From the NCBI RefSeq assembly GCF_004104015.1, contig NZ_RYFV01000004.1:110877-174876 (forward strand): a DNA stretch of 64,000 nt, given 5' to 3'. Positions 8,791-17,523 of this stretch are shown here, piece by piece (positions within the stretch are counted from its first letter, which is position 1; each line of letters opens with the position of its first letter). The notes under the pieces are model-generated. The model had not been told where the DNA came from and searched no databases. It worked only from the letters and a program-made list of their open reading frames with translations. The DNA is from Actinomyces oricola. Its GTDB lineage: Bacteria; Actinomycetota; Actinomycetes; Actinomycetales; Actinomycetaceae. The position numbers were made by a program, and so were the translations under genes.

Positions 8791-9456
8791 ATGTCCGCCA
8801 CTGCCGCCAGCTCACCCCCGCCTCACGATGGGGCCGCAGCCCGATCCGACCCGGCCACCGACGGCAACGGCGTCGTCATCGGCCCGGATGGTCTCGCCCG
8901 CCCCGCGTGGGCGAGCAGCGATCCCCTGCTGCGTGAGTACTACGACACCGAATGGGGGATGCCCGTGCGCGACGAACAGGGCCTCTACGAGCGCATCAGC
9001 CTCGAGGCCTTCCAAGCCGGGCTGTCCTGGGCGACGATCCTGCGCAAGCGCCCGGCCTTCCGGGCCGCCTTCGACGACTTCCACCCCGAGACCGTCGCCG
9101 CCTACACCGAGGAGGACGTCTTGCGGCTCCTCGCCGACCCCGGGATCGTCCGTAACCGGGCGAAGATCAAGGCCGCGATCACGAATGCGAGGGCCACGAT
9201 CCAGCTCCGCGAGAAGAGCGGTCTCGTGGATTTCGTGTGGAGCTTCCAACCGGCAGACACGCCCCGCCCCACACGGTCCTCCGACATCCCCACTCAGTCA
9301 CCCGAATCGGTCGCCCTGTCGAAAGCGCTGCGCAAAGAGGGGTTCACCTTCGTGGGCCCAACCACCATGTACGCCCTGATGGAGGCGATCGGCATCATTG
9401 ACACTCACCTGATCGCCAGCCACCGCCGCGGCAGCTCCGGCATCTGGCCGCGATGA
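8791..9456 (+). CDS. tag: DNA-3-methyladenine glycosylase I
   Basis: 221 aa. Removes 3-methyladenine from alkylated DNA. Core marks: YYDTEWGMPVRDE near the start of the domain, LEAFQAGLSWATIL (catalytic glutamate region), IVRNRAKIKAAI, and FTFVGPTTMYALMEA. The C-terminal His residues (DTHLIASH) are consistent with the zinc site of Tag. The first about 40 residues are a low-complexity extension ahead of the conserved core. Start at ATG 8791 behind CGAGGAA. Confidence 0.93.
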   Translation: MSATAASSPPPHDGAAARSDPATDGNGVVIGPDGLARPAWASSDPLLREYYDTEWGMPVRDEQGLYERISLEAFQAGLSWATILRKRPAFRAAFDDFHPETVAAYTEEDVLRLLADPGIVRNRAKIKAAITNARATIQLREKSGLVDFVWSFQPADTPRPTRSSDIPTQSPESVALSKALRKEGFTFVGPTTMYALMEAIGIIDTHLIASHRRGSSGIWPR

Positions 9457-9590
9457 CGCCCGTTACCCTGTTGGCGGTCCTGGATGCTCCGGGGCCGGAC
9501 CGACCTGTGCCGGCATAATGTCTTGCCCCTGTCTCACCGAATGATCCGGGGGCGAAAGTCACTTGCCGAGGCTTCTCGCTGACGCTCGAC

Positions 9591-10556
9591 TCAGCGGGTG
9601 ACGGCCACCACCGCCATCGCGAAGGCGACGCCGTAGACCAGTTCTGTCAGTCCGGCGTCGCGCAGCACGGGGATGAGTGCGCGCCCCGACGCGCCGCGCC
9701 ACACCGGCGCCGCCGCCCGGCGGACCATAGCGGCCACGGCCACTATGAACACTATGAAGGCGCCGACGGCAACGGTGTCCACCGACCTGGGGGCGCCATC
9801 GCCGTCGGCCCAGTGCGCCCAGCCCAGGGCCACCGCCCCCAGCGGCAGCGGGGCGACAAGAAGAGCGATGAAGGCGGCCCGGGCTCGGCGCTCCCCCAGG
9901 CGTACGGCCAGGGTCCGCTTGCCAGCGGCAGGATCAGTGCGGATATCGCGCAGGTTGTTGACCATGAGCAGGGAGCAGGCCAGCAGGCCAATGCCTGTGG
10001 CCGCCACCCACGCCCACCCGGGCACGGCGCCGCTCTGAATGTAGAGGGTGCCGCAGGCGGCCACCAGGCCGAAGAACACGAAGACGAAGACCTCCCCCAG
10101 GCCCGCATAGCCGTAGGGGCGGGGGCCGCCGGTGTAGAACCAGGCGGCGGCAATCGCCCCGGCCCCCAGCACCAGCATCCACCACTGCCCGCTTAGAGCC
10201 AGGATCACCAGGCCCAGCACGGCGCCGACTCCAAAGCAGCCGAAGGCAGCGGCCTTGACAGCGCCCGGGGCCACCTCGCCGGAGGCGGTCAGGCGGGGCG
10301 GACCGGTGCGCTGGTCGTCGGTGCCGCGGACGCCATCGGAGTAGTCGTTGGCCAGGTTGCAGCCGATCTGCAGAGCCAGGGCGACCCCGGCCGCCAGCAG
10401 GCTGCGTGGAGCGGAGAAGGCGCCCTGGGCGGCTGCGGCGCCGGCCCCCAGAATGACGGGGGCCACAGCAGCCGGCAGGGTGCGCAGGCGCACGACCTCC
10501 ACCCAGCTGGTTGCGCGCGGCTGCACGCCCGCCGCCTGCCCGCCGGTACTGCTCAC
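9591..10556 (-). CDS. menA: 1,4-Dihydroxy-2-naphthoate polyprenyltransferase
   Basis: 321 aa UbiA-family membrane enzyme with about eight membrane helices; attaches the polyprenyl tail to dihydroxynaphthoate to give demethylmenaquinone. The first Asp-rich Mg-diphosphate motif is seen as NLANDYSDGVRGTDD, and the second loop as NNLRDIRTDPAAGKRTLAVRLG. Start GTG 10556 (MSSTGGQAAG). With menB (5585) and menE (11729) it covers three steps of menaquinone synthesis in this 8-kb block, though the three are not one operon. Confidence 0.93.
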   Translation of the reverse strand: MSSTGGQAAGVQPRATSWVEVVRLRTLPAAVAPVILGAGAAAAQGAFSAPRSLLAAGVALALQIGCNLANDYSDGVRGTDDQRTGPPRLTASGEVAPGAVKAAAFGCFGVGAVLGLVILALSGQWWMLVLGAGAIAAAWFYTGGPRPYGYAGLGEVFVFVFFGLVAACGTLYIQSGAVPGWAWVAATGIGLLACSLLMVNNLRDIRTDPAAGKRTLAVRLGERRARAAFIALLVAPLPLGAVALGWAHWADGDGAPRSVDTVAVGAFIVFIVAVAAMVRRAAAPVWRGASGRALIPVLRDAGLTELVYGVAFAMAVVAVTR

Positions 10557-10668
10557 GTCGCCCTCCCAGGTTGTCGGCTAAGCGCCCGCACCCTAGCAGT
10601 GCGACCGCTGGGGGCGGAACCTGGGGCAATGGCAATGGGCCGGGCGCGGCCGTCAAAACGCGTCGCCG

Positions 10669-11592
10669 TCAACGCAGGAGGTACCGGCTCTCCTGCTCCT
10701 CGCGCGCGCTTTGCAGCAGCGCATTCCCGCGCAAAGGCGTGTAGCGGCCGGTCTCGCGGGCGTATCCGCGCGCCACCGCCCAGGCCCAGATCCGTGAGCA
10801 CTCCTCCACGGCGGTGGCCTCGGTGTGCGCCAGGACCGGGCCGGTCCACCTCAGGGCGGCAATGGGCACGAGGCCGCCGTCGGGATCGACCATGCAGGCC
10901 TCACAGCTATGCATGGCCTTCGCACTGTGGCTCTCCTTGGTGTGCACGAAGATCCCGGTGCGCGACTCCGGCCAGGGCACGGTCCGCTTGCTGCGACCAC
11001 CCACCCTGAGGGTGACCCCGCGGGAGTCCAGGACAGTGCGGATTCTCGACGCCAGGTACAGCACCCAGTCAATCAGGAGGGTGAACACCAGTGTGAACAG
11101 CGTGGCGGGCAGCGAGTTGCTTCTTTCAACCAGGGCGACAATCAGACCCGCGTTCAGGAAGATCGCGAACACCACCACAATCCCGAACGTGATGGCACCG
11201 GAGGTGGTCGACCACATGGCCAGGACCAGACGATCCGAGTTCTGCCCGCCGACGAGCCTGGTGCCGACGCCTCCATGGACCGGACCCTCCGACCGCGGCC
11301 CCGGGGCCGCCTGGGGGCCCGTGCCGGCGGCGGCACCGGCGGCTCCAGACGGCCAAGGTCCGCTAGTCGGACCGCCCGCGGCGGGGCCCGCCTGGACGAC
11401 GCCGTACCCGCCGGGGCCCGCAGGGGCGCCTTCGGCGGCCGGGGCCCCATACCCCGGCTGCCCCTGAGGAGCCCCAGGATGCTGGTATCCATACGACGCC
11501 CGCCCGCCGACCGGCCCTTGGGGCGCCTGGTGGGCTGCATCTTGACCGTACTGACCGTATCCGCCGGAGTTCTCCGGCATGGGCTGAGTCAT
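10669..11592 (-). CDS. Hypothetical membrane protein with Gly/Pro/Gln-rich N terminus, CxAC-type
   Basis: 307 aa. Starts at ATG 11592 (MTQPMPENSGG) behind AGGAGGCG. The first about 125 residues are disordered and rich in Gly, Tyr, Gln and Pro. Two membrane helices follow (about 140-165 and 178-198), then a soluble domain with VPWPESRTGIF, SCEACMVDPDGG and WAWAVARGYARETGRY. These marks parallel the protein at 6834-7499. The family is unknown to me; a PH-like membrane-associated role is a guess. Confidence 0.72.
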   Translation of the reverse strand: MTQPMPENSGGYGQYGQDAAHQAPQGPVGGRASYGYQHPGAPQGQPGYGAPAAEGAPAGPGGYGVVQAGPAAGGPTSGPWPSGAAGAAAGTGPQAAPGPRSEGPVHGGVGTRLVGGQNSDRLVLAMWSTTSGAITFGIVVVFAIFLNAGLIVALVERSNSLPATLFTLVFTLLIDWVLYLASRIRTVLDSRGVTLRVGGRSKRTVPWPESRTGIFVHTKESHSAKAMHSCEACMVDPDGGLVPIAALRWTGPVLAHTEATAVEECSRIWAWAVARGYARETGRYTPLRGNALLQSAREEQESRYLLR

Positions 11593-11728
11593 TACTATGC
11601 GCCTCCTGTCAGCATGGCTGCCCAGGAGGGTAATGCTCCCCCTGGGCAGGACGCACGGTGTAGAACTCTCCATCGCGCTGTCGCGCCCCGTCGTTGAAGC
11701 GCGCGCGGCCACTGACGCCCGCCTCGCT

Positions 11729-13351
11729 TCAGCTCCCGCCTTCTTCTCCGGGTCGACCCAGGGCGTCCTGGAGCATGGTCTGCACGGCGCGGCGGTCCGG
11801 TTTTCCCGGTCCTCGCACGGGCAGCGCGTCAAGAGCGATCACCTTCTTCGGGCATGATGGCCCGTCGAGGAGGGTGCGTGCGGCGGCCCGCAGCGCGGCG
11901 GGGTCCGGGTTGGCCCCTGCCTTGAGGACGACGGCGGCGACCACGGCGCGGCCCCATTGCGGGTCCGGGACGCCGACGACGCAGGCCTCGGCGACGTCGT
12001 CAAGCCCGATCAGTGCCGCCTCGACCTGGTGGGGGTCGACCTTGACGCCACCGGTGACAATGATGTCGTCGACGCGCCCCAGGACCGTCAGGCGCCCGTC
12101 GGCCTCCATGCGCCCGCGGTCGGCGGTGACCAGGACGCGGTGGAGAAGACCGTCGGGCCCGCGTTCGGTGTGGAAGCCGGGGGCACTGCTGACGCCTGCG
12201 GGGGCGAGTCGGCCGGGCCCCGACGGTGCGCCACCACTCCGCGCATCCTCTAACGCCCTGCCCTCACCGTTCCCCTGCGCTGAGGCCTGCGGGTCGTCGT
12301 CGGCGTAGCCTTCGGCCAGGACCGGCCCGCAGAGCACGACTCGACCGTGGGCATTCACCCGCACCCGGACACCGTCCAGGGGCAGGCCGTCGTAGATGCA
12401 GCCACCGCCCGTCTCGCTCATGCCGTAGGTGGTGACCACCCGGATCCCGGCCGCACTGGAGCGCTTCAGCAGCCCGGGCGGCGCCGAAGCGCCCCCGAGC
12501 AGGACGGTCTCGGCCCGCGCCAGGGCTTTGGTCGCGGCGGAGTCATCCAGGACGCGCTGGAGCTGGGTGGGGACCAGGGAGACGTAGAGGCGCGAGCCCG
12601 GCCCGACTTGGGCGGAGTCCGGGCCGAGGCGACCATGACCGTGGGGGCCCCGGCCTGCCCTCACAGCACCATCACGACCACCTGCGCCGACGGCGAGGGC
12701 CGTCAGCACGGCCTCGGCCAGACGCGCCGGATCGAAGCCCGTGCGCGTGTCCACAACCACCGGCTCGGTACCGGCCAGGAGGGAGCGCGTGAGGATCTGC
12801 AAGCCGGCCACGTGGTGGGCGGGCAGGGCGAGCACCCAGGTGCCGGGCCCGCCCAGCCGGGTGTGGGTGGCCCTGGCCGAGGCCGCCAGGGCGCCGGCCC
12901 CCATGGCCACGAGCCTGCCGGTCCCGGTGGTCGAGCCGCTGGTGCGCACTATGAGGTCGGTGGCCGCGTTGAGCCGGTGTGCGCGACGCTGGAGATCAGC
13001 GTCGACCTGCTCAGGGTCCTCCTGGGGGCCAATGGGCACCAGCAGTGGTAGGGCCGTGCAGCGGGCTCGGACCGGCGCCCCCGGTGGCGGCCCGGCTGGA
13101 CCGCCCTGAGGGGGAAGCAGGCCACGGCGGGCCAGGCGCTGCGCGAGGGCGGCGCGCAAGGCGGCAACGTCGGCGGGGGCGGTGCCGCCGACAAGGAGCC
13201 GGAAGCGGGCGGAGGGTGCGCGCACAGAAGGCCATGGTGCCACGGCGCCGGGACTTGCGCCGCTCCCATCAGGCGGTGGGATCCAGGGGCGAGTCGGCCG
13301 GGCCCGGGCGCCGCCCGCATTATGGGCCCGGGCGCCGCCCGCGCGGCCCAT
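11729..13351 (-). CDS. menE: o-Succinylbenzoate-CoA ligase (MenE-type)
   Basis: 540 aa acyl-CoA synthetase of the ANL superfamily, activating o-succinylbenzoate for MenB. Visible motifs: P-loop RTSGSTTGTGR, TYGMSETGGG in the core, and the hinge/C-terminal GRVDDIIVTGGVKVDP, with a lysine late in the sequence (GPGKPDRRA). The substrate-binding first half is short, as in actinobacterial MenE. The start is uncertain: ATG 13351 has no clear ribosome site and the first about 50 residues are low complexity, so a downstream start is possible. The minus-strand membrane protein gene lies 136 bp downstream. Confidence 0.88.
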   Translation of the reverse strand: MGRAGGARAHNAGGARARPTRPWIPPPDGSGASPGAVAPWPSVRAPSARFRLLVGGTAPADVAALRAALAQRLARRGLLPPQGGPAGPPPGAPVRARCTALPLLVPIGPQEDPEQVDADLQRRAHRLNAATDLIVRTSGSTTGTGRLVAMGAGALAASARATHTRLGGPGTWVLALPAHHVAGLQILTRSLLAGTEPVVVDTRTGFDPARLAEAVLTALAVGAGGRDGAVRAGRGPHGHGRLGPDSAQVGPGSRLYVSLVPTQLQRVLDDSAATKALARAETVLLGGASAPPGLLKRSSAAGIRVVTTYGMSETGGGCIYDGLPLDGVRVRVNAHGRVVLCGPVLAEGYADDDPQASAQGNGEGRALEDARSGGAPSGPGRLAPAGVSSAPGFHTERGPDGLLHRVLVTADRGRMEADGRLTVLGRVDDIIVTGGVKVDPHQVEAALIGLDDVAEACVVGVPDPQWGRAVVAAVVLKAGANPDPAALRAAARTLLDGPSCPKKVIALDALPVRGPGKPDRRAVQTMLQDALGRPGEEGGS

Positions 13352-13400
13352 GACCCGGGCTCCGGGGAACTGGTCGGCGCGACTCGGTTATGGTGTGCCC

Positions 13401-13781
13401 ATGCGCGCTGTCGTCATCGTCCTCGTCCTAGCCCTGACGATCTATTCCCTCCTGGACTGCGCGCGCACTCCCGAGGAGTCAATGCCCGCCCGGATGCCCC
13501 GGTTCCTGTGGATTGTCCTGATCGTCCTCGTCCCCACCATCGGCCCCGTTGCCTGGATTATTGTCTCGCGCGTCAAGGCAGCCGAGGAGCGTGGAGGCGT
13601 GGTGGAACCGACCGTCTGGTCCTCCAAGGAGGGCACCCAGTTCCGCCGCCCTGAGCGCCCGCGTGCTCTCGGCCCCGATGACGACCCCGAGTTCCTGCGC
13701 AACCTTGAACGCGATATTCGTCGCCGCCGCGAGCAGGATCAGAATAATAAGGACGGGGAGGAGCCCGCCTCCGACTCCTGA
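13401..13781 (+). CDS. PLDc_N-type small membrane protein
   Basis: 126 aa. Two membrane segments (about residues 2-20 and 36-55) with a C-R-T-P loop between them and IGPVAWIIVSR after, the pattern of the phospholipase D nuclease N-terminal (PLDc_N) module. A highly charged cytoplasmic tail (RRRREQDQNNKD) follows. There is no catalytic domain, so it is not a phospholipase. It is probably an envelope accessory protein of unknown role. Divergent from menE with 49 bp between starts. Confidence 0.8.
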   Translation: MRAVVIVLVLALTIYSLLDCARTPEESMPARMPRFLWIVLIVLVPTIGPVAWIIVSRVKAAEERGGVVEPTVWSSKEGTQFRRPERPRALGPDDDPEFLRNLERDIRRRREQDQNNKDGEEPASDS

Positions 13782-13824
13782 TCGACCCGGCAGGAGGCGG
13801 GTAATCGACCCGGCAGGAGGCGGG
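13779..13824 (+). repeat. 23-bp tandem repeat beginning at a stop codon
   Basis: Two copies, 13779-13801 and 13802-13824, identical in 22 of 23 bases. The first starts with the TGA stop of the preceding gene; the second starts with TAA. The duplication thus carries a second stop codon in another frame. Confidence 0.85.
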
Positions 13825-13865
13825 GCGCCCGCTGCTCACGGGCGCCCGCGCTCACTGGGCGCCGT

Positions 13866-13895
13866 GGCGGGCCCTCATTCCTCGGCGGGCCCTCA
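13866..13895 (-). repeat. 12-bp direct repeat over a minus-strand stop codon
   Basis: GGCGGGCCCTCA occurs at 13866-13877 and 13884-13895, period 18. The second copy contains the TGA stop (complement TCA at 13893-13895) of the gene that ends there. Confidence 0.65.
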
Positions 13896-14678
13896 CTCAG
13901 GGGCCGGGCGCGGCCAGAGGGTCGTGTCAATGTCGTAGCCATGGGCGGCGGCGTGCAATAGCCAATCGCCGGGCAGCCAGGTGCGCCCCACCAGTTGGGG
14001 GTGCTCGGGCAGGTACTGGACGGCCCAGAGCACGAGCACGAGTTCAGCCCACTGGACGCGCAGTTTCCAGCGCGCCGATCCTGAGGCGTTGGCGGCGGCC
14101 ACAATGATCTCGCCGGTGCTGGTGTGCTGGATCTCCTGAATATCGTGGAAGCCGACCGGCATAATCCCCTCCCCCGTGCCCAGGTAGATGCCGTGGGTGG
14201 AGACGGTGAGGCGGGCCCGGGCCAGGTGGCGCCACTTCTCAATGGCGTCAGCCTCGGCGGCCCTCTTGCGTCGGGAGTTGACCCAGGCCTGGCCGCCGAA
14301 GAACGCGGCCGTGAGCGCGAGCCCGACCGGACCGCCGGCCAGGAAGAAGCCCCGCGAGGGGTTGTAAGCGGCGTCGCCGCGGCGCCACATGAGCAGTTCG
14401 GCGTCGCAGCTGGCGAGCATGACCTCACCGGCGCCCAGGACGGGTCGCACGGGGTCGATCACTGGGGAGACGGGGTTGGGGCGCCGTCCCTGGCGGGTGG
14501 CGGTGAGCACGGCGGCAGTGTTCCACCACACGAAGTCCTGGCCGGTCCAGGGGCGCTGAGGCTTGGGCCGCAGGCCCTGGGCGTGGGTGAGCCCCTGTTC
14601 GGCGCCGGGAACGAGCTCGCCTGCGGGCCGCCCCTGATGGGGCTCCGCCCGCGGCATGGTGGGACCTGGTTGGGTCAC
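13893..14678 (-). CDS. Hypothetical protein
   Basis: 261 aa, GTG start at 14678 overlapping the upstream stop by four bases (GTGA), so it is translationally coupled to the phosphatase gene. A Pro/Gly-rich N-terminal stretch is followed by WTGQDFVWWNTA, one hydrophobic segment (about residues 112-128, GLALTAAFFGG) and a beta-rich domain ending in a Trp-rich stretch. I recognise no family. Membrane anchoring by a single segment is possible. Confidence 0.65.
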   Translation of the reverse strand: MTQPGPTMPRAEPHQGRPAGELVPGAEQGLTHAQGLRPKPQRPWTGQDFVWWNTAAVLTATRQGRRPNPVSPVIDPVRPVLGAGEVMLASCDAELLMWRRGDAAYNPSRGFFLAGGPVGLALTAAFFGGQAWVNSRRKRAAEADAIEKWRHLARARLTVSTHGIYLGTGEGIMPVGFHDIQEIQHTSTGEIIVAAANASGSARWKLRVQWAELVLVLWAVQYLPEHPQLVGRTWLPGDWLLHAAAHGYDIDTTLWPRPAPE

Positions 14679-15520
14679 GCGGGCGTCTCCGCCCGGCCCG
14701 CCCCCGCCTGTAAACCGGCCTGTGAATCGGGGCCCGGCTCATCGGCCCGCCCTGCCGGGGAAGCCTGCTCCGCCGGGGAGGCGGGCCCGGCCGGCGCAGC
14801 CGCCTGGGCCACCGGGGCCGGCGGGGGCTCCTCCTTCAACGCGCCGGCCCGCCCCATGGTGACGGTGGCGGCGGAGGTGCCCGGCACCATGTCCTCGGCG
14901 CTGCGCAGCAGATCACCGGCGGGCTCCCAGTAGGCCAGCCCCACCAGGGTGCGCCCCTCAAAAGTCAGTGAGGTCAGGGAGGCCAGGGAGCACTGGCGGC
15001 GGCGCGGGTCGTGGGCCAGCCAACGACCCTCCAACCACAAGCGCAGGGCCCACACGGGCAGCTGGTGGGAGACCAGAAGCGCCTCACGGCCTTCGGCCTG
15101 TCTAATGGCGGAGGCGACGGCGTCGCGCATGCGGGCCACGAGCTCGGTGTAGGGCTCCCCCCACGAAGGGCGCAGGGGGTTGCGGTAGTAGGACCAGTGC
15201 CCGGGATGGGCCAGCAGCCAGCGGTTGCGGTTGAGCGGAATGCCCTCGAAGTGGTTGTCGGCCTCAATGAGGCGCGCGTCAGTGCTGGCCTCCAGGTTGA
15301 AGACCTCAGCCGTGGGCGCCCCGGACTCGCGGGCCCGCTCCAGGGGTGAGGTGATGACGGCGGCAATGTCGTGCCCGGAGGCGGCCAGGACATCGGCGAC
15401 GCGTGCGGCCATCTGGTTGCCGAGCCCGGAGAGATGGTAGCCGGGCAGGCGCCCGTAGAGGACGCCCTCAGGGTTGTGGACCTCGCCGTGCCTCATGAGA
15501 TGGATGGTGGTGCGCGCCAT
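14675..15520 (-). CDS. Histidine phosphatase family protein
   Basis: 281 aa. The phosphoglycerate-mutase-like catalytic motif LMRHGEV is at residues 8-14 (phospho-His in RHG), with the second catalytic His in LLVSHQLP. The fold covers about residues 1-210; the remaining 70 are low-complexity Pro/Ala/Gly. Actinobacterial relatives are annotated as broad-specificity phosphatases or phosphoglycerate mutases, and the substrate is not predictable. Upstream of and overlapping the hypothetical gene at 13893. Confidence 0.85.
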   Translation of the reverse strand: MARTTIHLMRHGEVHNPEGVLYGRLPGYHLSGLGNQMAARVADVLAASGHDIAAVITSPLERARESGAPTAEVFNLEASTDARLIEADNHFEGIPLNRNRWLLAHPGHWSYYRNPLRPSWGEPYTELVARMRDAVASAIRQAEGREALLVSHQLPVWALRLWLEGRWLAHDPRRRQCSLASLTSLTFEGRTLVGLAYWEPAGDLLRSAEDMVPGTSAATVTMGRAGALKEEPPPAPVAQAAAPAGPASPAEQASPAGRADEPGPDSQAGLQAGAGRAETPA

Positions 15521-15613
15521 GGTGCGATTGTGTCATGCGGGGCATGGCGGCGCCCTGACCCGGATGACGAGCGTTACGGCTACCGGTCATCTTGGTCCCG
15601 TATGGTGTGGGTT

Positions 15614-16594
15614 ATGACGACTCGCAGCGCATGGGGTCTCGGCCTGGCGACCGTGACCAATGACGGCAACACCCTTGACGTGTGGTACCCGAAGCCGATC
15701 CTCGGCAGGGAGCCGGAGGGCGGGGACCCCGAGCTTCTGGCCACCCTGAGCGCCATGGAGCGCAAGGATGACGCCCGTGGCGTCCACACCCAGGTGGTGC
15801 GCACCTGGGCGGACCTCGACGACGCCCCCCTGACCGTGGCCGGCGCCTACCTGCGTCTGCATGTCCTGTCCCACCGCCTGGCCAAGCCCAACACCGTCAA
15901 CCTTGACGGCATTTTCTCCCGGCTGCCCAACGTGGTGTGGACTTCCGCCGGGCCCTGCGCCGCCGAGGGCTTTGAGGCCACCCGCACTCGCCTGCGGGCC
16001 CTGGGCGCCCACGTCCAGGTCCACTCGGTGGACAAGTTCCCGCGCATGACCGACTACGTCCTGCCCTCGGGGGTGCGCATCGGCGACGCCGCGAACGTGC
16101 GCCTGGGCGCTTATCTTGCTGAGGGCACGACGGTCATGCACGCCGGTTTTGTGAACTACAACGCCGGGACCCTGGGCCGCTCCATGGTTGAGGGGCGCAT
16201 CTCGCAGGGCGTCGTCATTGGTGACGGCTCGGATGTCGGCGGCGGGGCCTCCACCATGGGCATGCTCTCGGGCGGCGGGCGTCAGCGCGTGGCGCTGGGA
16301 GAGCGCTGCCTGCTGGGCGCGAACTCCGGCCTCGGCATTCCGCTGGGTGATGACTGCGTGGTCGAGGCGGGCCTGTACCTGACTGCGGGCACAAAGGTCT
16401 CCCTCATGCCCCAGGGCGGCGTGGTCCCCGGCAGCCATGGCCTGTTCAAGGAGCCCCGGGTGGTTTCGGCCCGCGAACTCGCCGGCGCCTCGAATGTTCT
16501 GTTCCGCCGCAACTCCCAGTCCGGTGCCGTCGAGGCCTTGGCCCGCGGCGGCAAGGGCATTGAGCTCAATACAGTGCTCCACGCCGGCCAGTGA
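15614..16594 (+). CDS. dapD: 2,3,4,5-Tetrahydrodipicolinate N-succinyltransferase
   Basis: 326 aa. Succinylates tetrahydrodipicolinate in the succinylase branch of lysine/diaminopimelate synthesis. The central part is a left-handed beta helix of hexapeptide repeats ([16 protein letters not shown], then [11 protein letters not shown], then [14 protein letters not shown]). The N-terminal domain ([10 protein letters not shown]) and overall length match the actinobacterial DapD group. Start ATG 15614 (MTTRSAWG); an ATG at 15602 in the same frame is possible. Works with DapC at 23140-24342. A GC-rich hairpin follows at once. Confidence 0.95.
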   Translation: MTTRSAWGLGLATVTNDGNTLDVWYPKPILGREPEGGDPELLATLSAMERKDDARGVHTQVVRTWADLDDAPLTVAGAYLRLHVLSHRLAKPNTVNLDGIFSRLPNVVWTSAGPCAAEGFEATRTRLRALGAHVQVHSVDKFPRMTDYVLPSGVRIGDAANVRLGAYLAEGTTVMHAGFVNYNAGTLGRSMVEGRISQGVVIGDGSDVGGGASTMGMLSGGGRQRVALGERCLLGANSGLGIPLGDDCVVEAGLYLTAGTKVSLMPQGGVVPGSHGLFKEPRVVSARELAGASNVLFRRNSQSGAVEALARGGKGIELNTVLHAGQ

Positions 16595-16596
16595 CC

Positions 16597-16619
16597 GGCG
16601 GGCCCTGGCCGGGCCCGCC
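16597..16619 (+). terminator. Hairpin terminator of dapD
   Basis: Perfect 9-bp stem GGCGGGCCC / GGGCCCGCC with a 5-nt loop, beginning 2 bases after the dapD stop. No T run follows, as is common in GC-rich actinobacteria. Confidence 0.65.
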
Positions 16620-16755
16620 AACACCCCGCCCCGGCCCGCCCCGGCCCCCGGGTGTCCACCAAGACATCCTGTCGATTGGACATGGTTTACCGAGCGCATT
16701 TCTGTGACGCACGCTACACTGGAGGGGTTAAGGCTATAAGGAGCGTGGGCCAGCC

Positions 16756-17523
16756 ATGGGCGTCGAGACGGGACCAAATCGGGCAGCACCACCGGTGGGT
16801 GACGCACTGCCGCCGCGCCAGGTGCATCGTGCGCGCCCCTCGCACATAGCCCTGAAGGCGACCATGGCCGTGAGCGGCTCAATCATGGCGGCCTTCGTCA
16901 TCGCCCACATGGTCGGCAACCTCAAGGCCTTTATGGGGCCGGAGGACTACAACAGCTACGCCAGGTTCCTGCGCACGGTCCTGTACCCGCTGTTGCCCTA
17001 TGAGGGCGTGCTGTGGATTCTTCGCGTGGTGCTCCTGGCCTGCCTGGTGGCGCACACGACGGCGGGCATAATGCTGTGGCGCCGAGGCCGCCGGGCGCGC
17101 GGATCCTTCGGGCGGCAGAGCATCATGGCGCGCTCCTGGGCGACGCGCACCATGATCCTGTCGGGCGCCGTCGTCCTGGTTTTCATTGTCGTCCACCTCC
17201 TGGATCTGACCATTGGCCGGCTGGTGGCCTCCTCGGCTTACCAAGCGCCCGTGCACACCGGCCCTCACGAGGTGGAGATCCACGCCTACGAGAACCTAGT
17301 CGCCAGCCTTTCCCGTCCGGGCATGGCGCTGTTCTACACGGCCGTCATGCTCGTCATTAGCATCCATCTGGCCCAGGGCCTGTGGAACGTCCTGCACGAC
17401 CTGGGCGGTACGGCGCCGCGGCTGCGGCGGATCTGGCTGGCTCTGGGGCTGGCGGCCGCCCTGGCGGTCGCCGTGCTCAACGGCATGCTTCCCCTCCTCG
17501 TCCTCGCCGGGGTGATCTCATGA
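16756..17523 (+). CDS. sdhC: Succinate dehydrogenase/fumarate reductase cytochrome b subunit
   Basis: 255 aa. Five membrane helices anchoring the complex and carrying haem, with His ligands probably in VIAHMVGN, LVAHTTAG, VHLLD and IHLAQG. This is the single-subunit di-haem type used with menaquinone (Bacillus/Wolinella style). Start ATG 16756 behind AAGGAGC. It overlaps sdhA by ATGA, so C, A and B form one operon. Electron exchange with menaquinone would link to the men genes in this window. Confidence 0.92.
   Translation: MGVETGPNRAAPPVGDALPPRQVHRARPSHIALKATMAVSGSIMAAFVIAHMVGNLKAFMGPEDYNSYARFLRTVLYPLLPYEGVLWILRVVLLACLVAHTTAGIMLWRRGRRARGSFGRQSIMARSWATRTMILSGAVVLVFIVVHLLDLTIGRLVASSAYQAPVHTGPHEVEIHAYENLVASLSRPGMALFYTAVMLVISIHLAQGLWNVLHDLGGTAPRLRRIWLALGLAAALAVAVLNGMLPLLVLAGVIS

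Noticed and set aside
16670..16740. Promoter for sdhCAB (TACACT at 16715, TATAAG at 16735).
   Set aside because: No -35 box at proper spacing; too weak to report as a feature.
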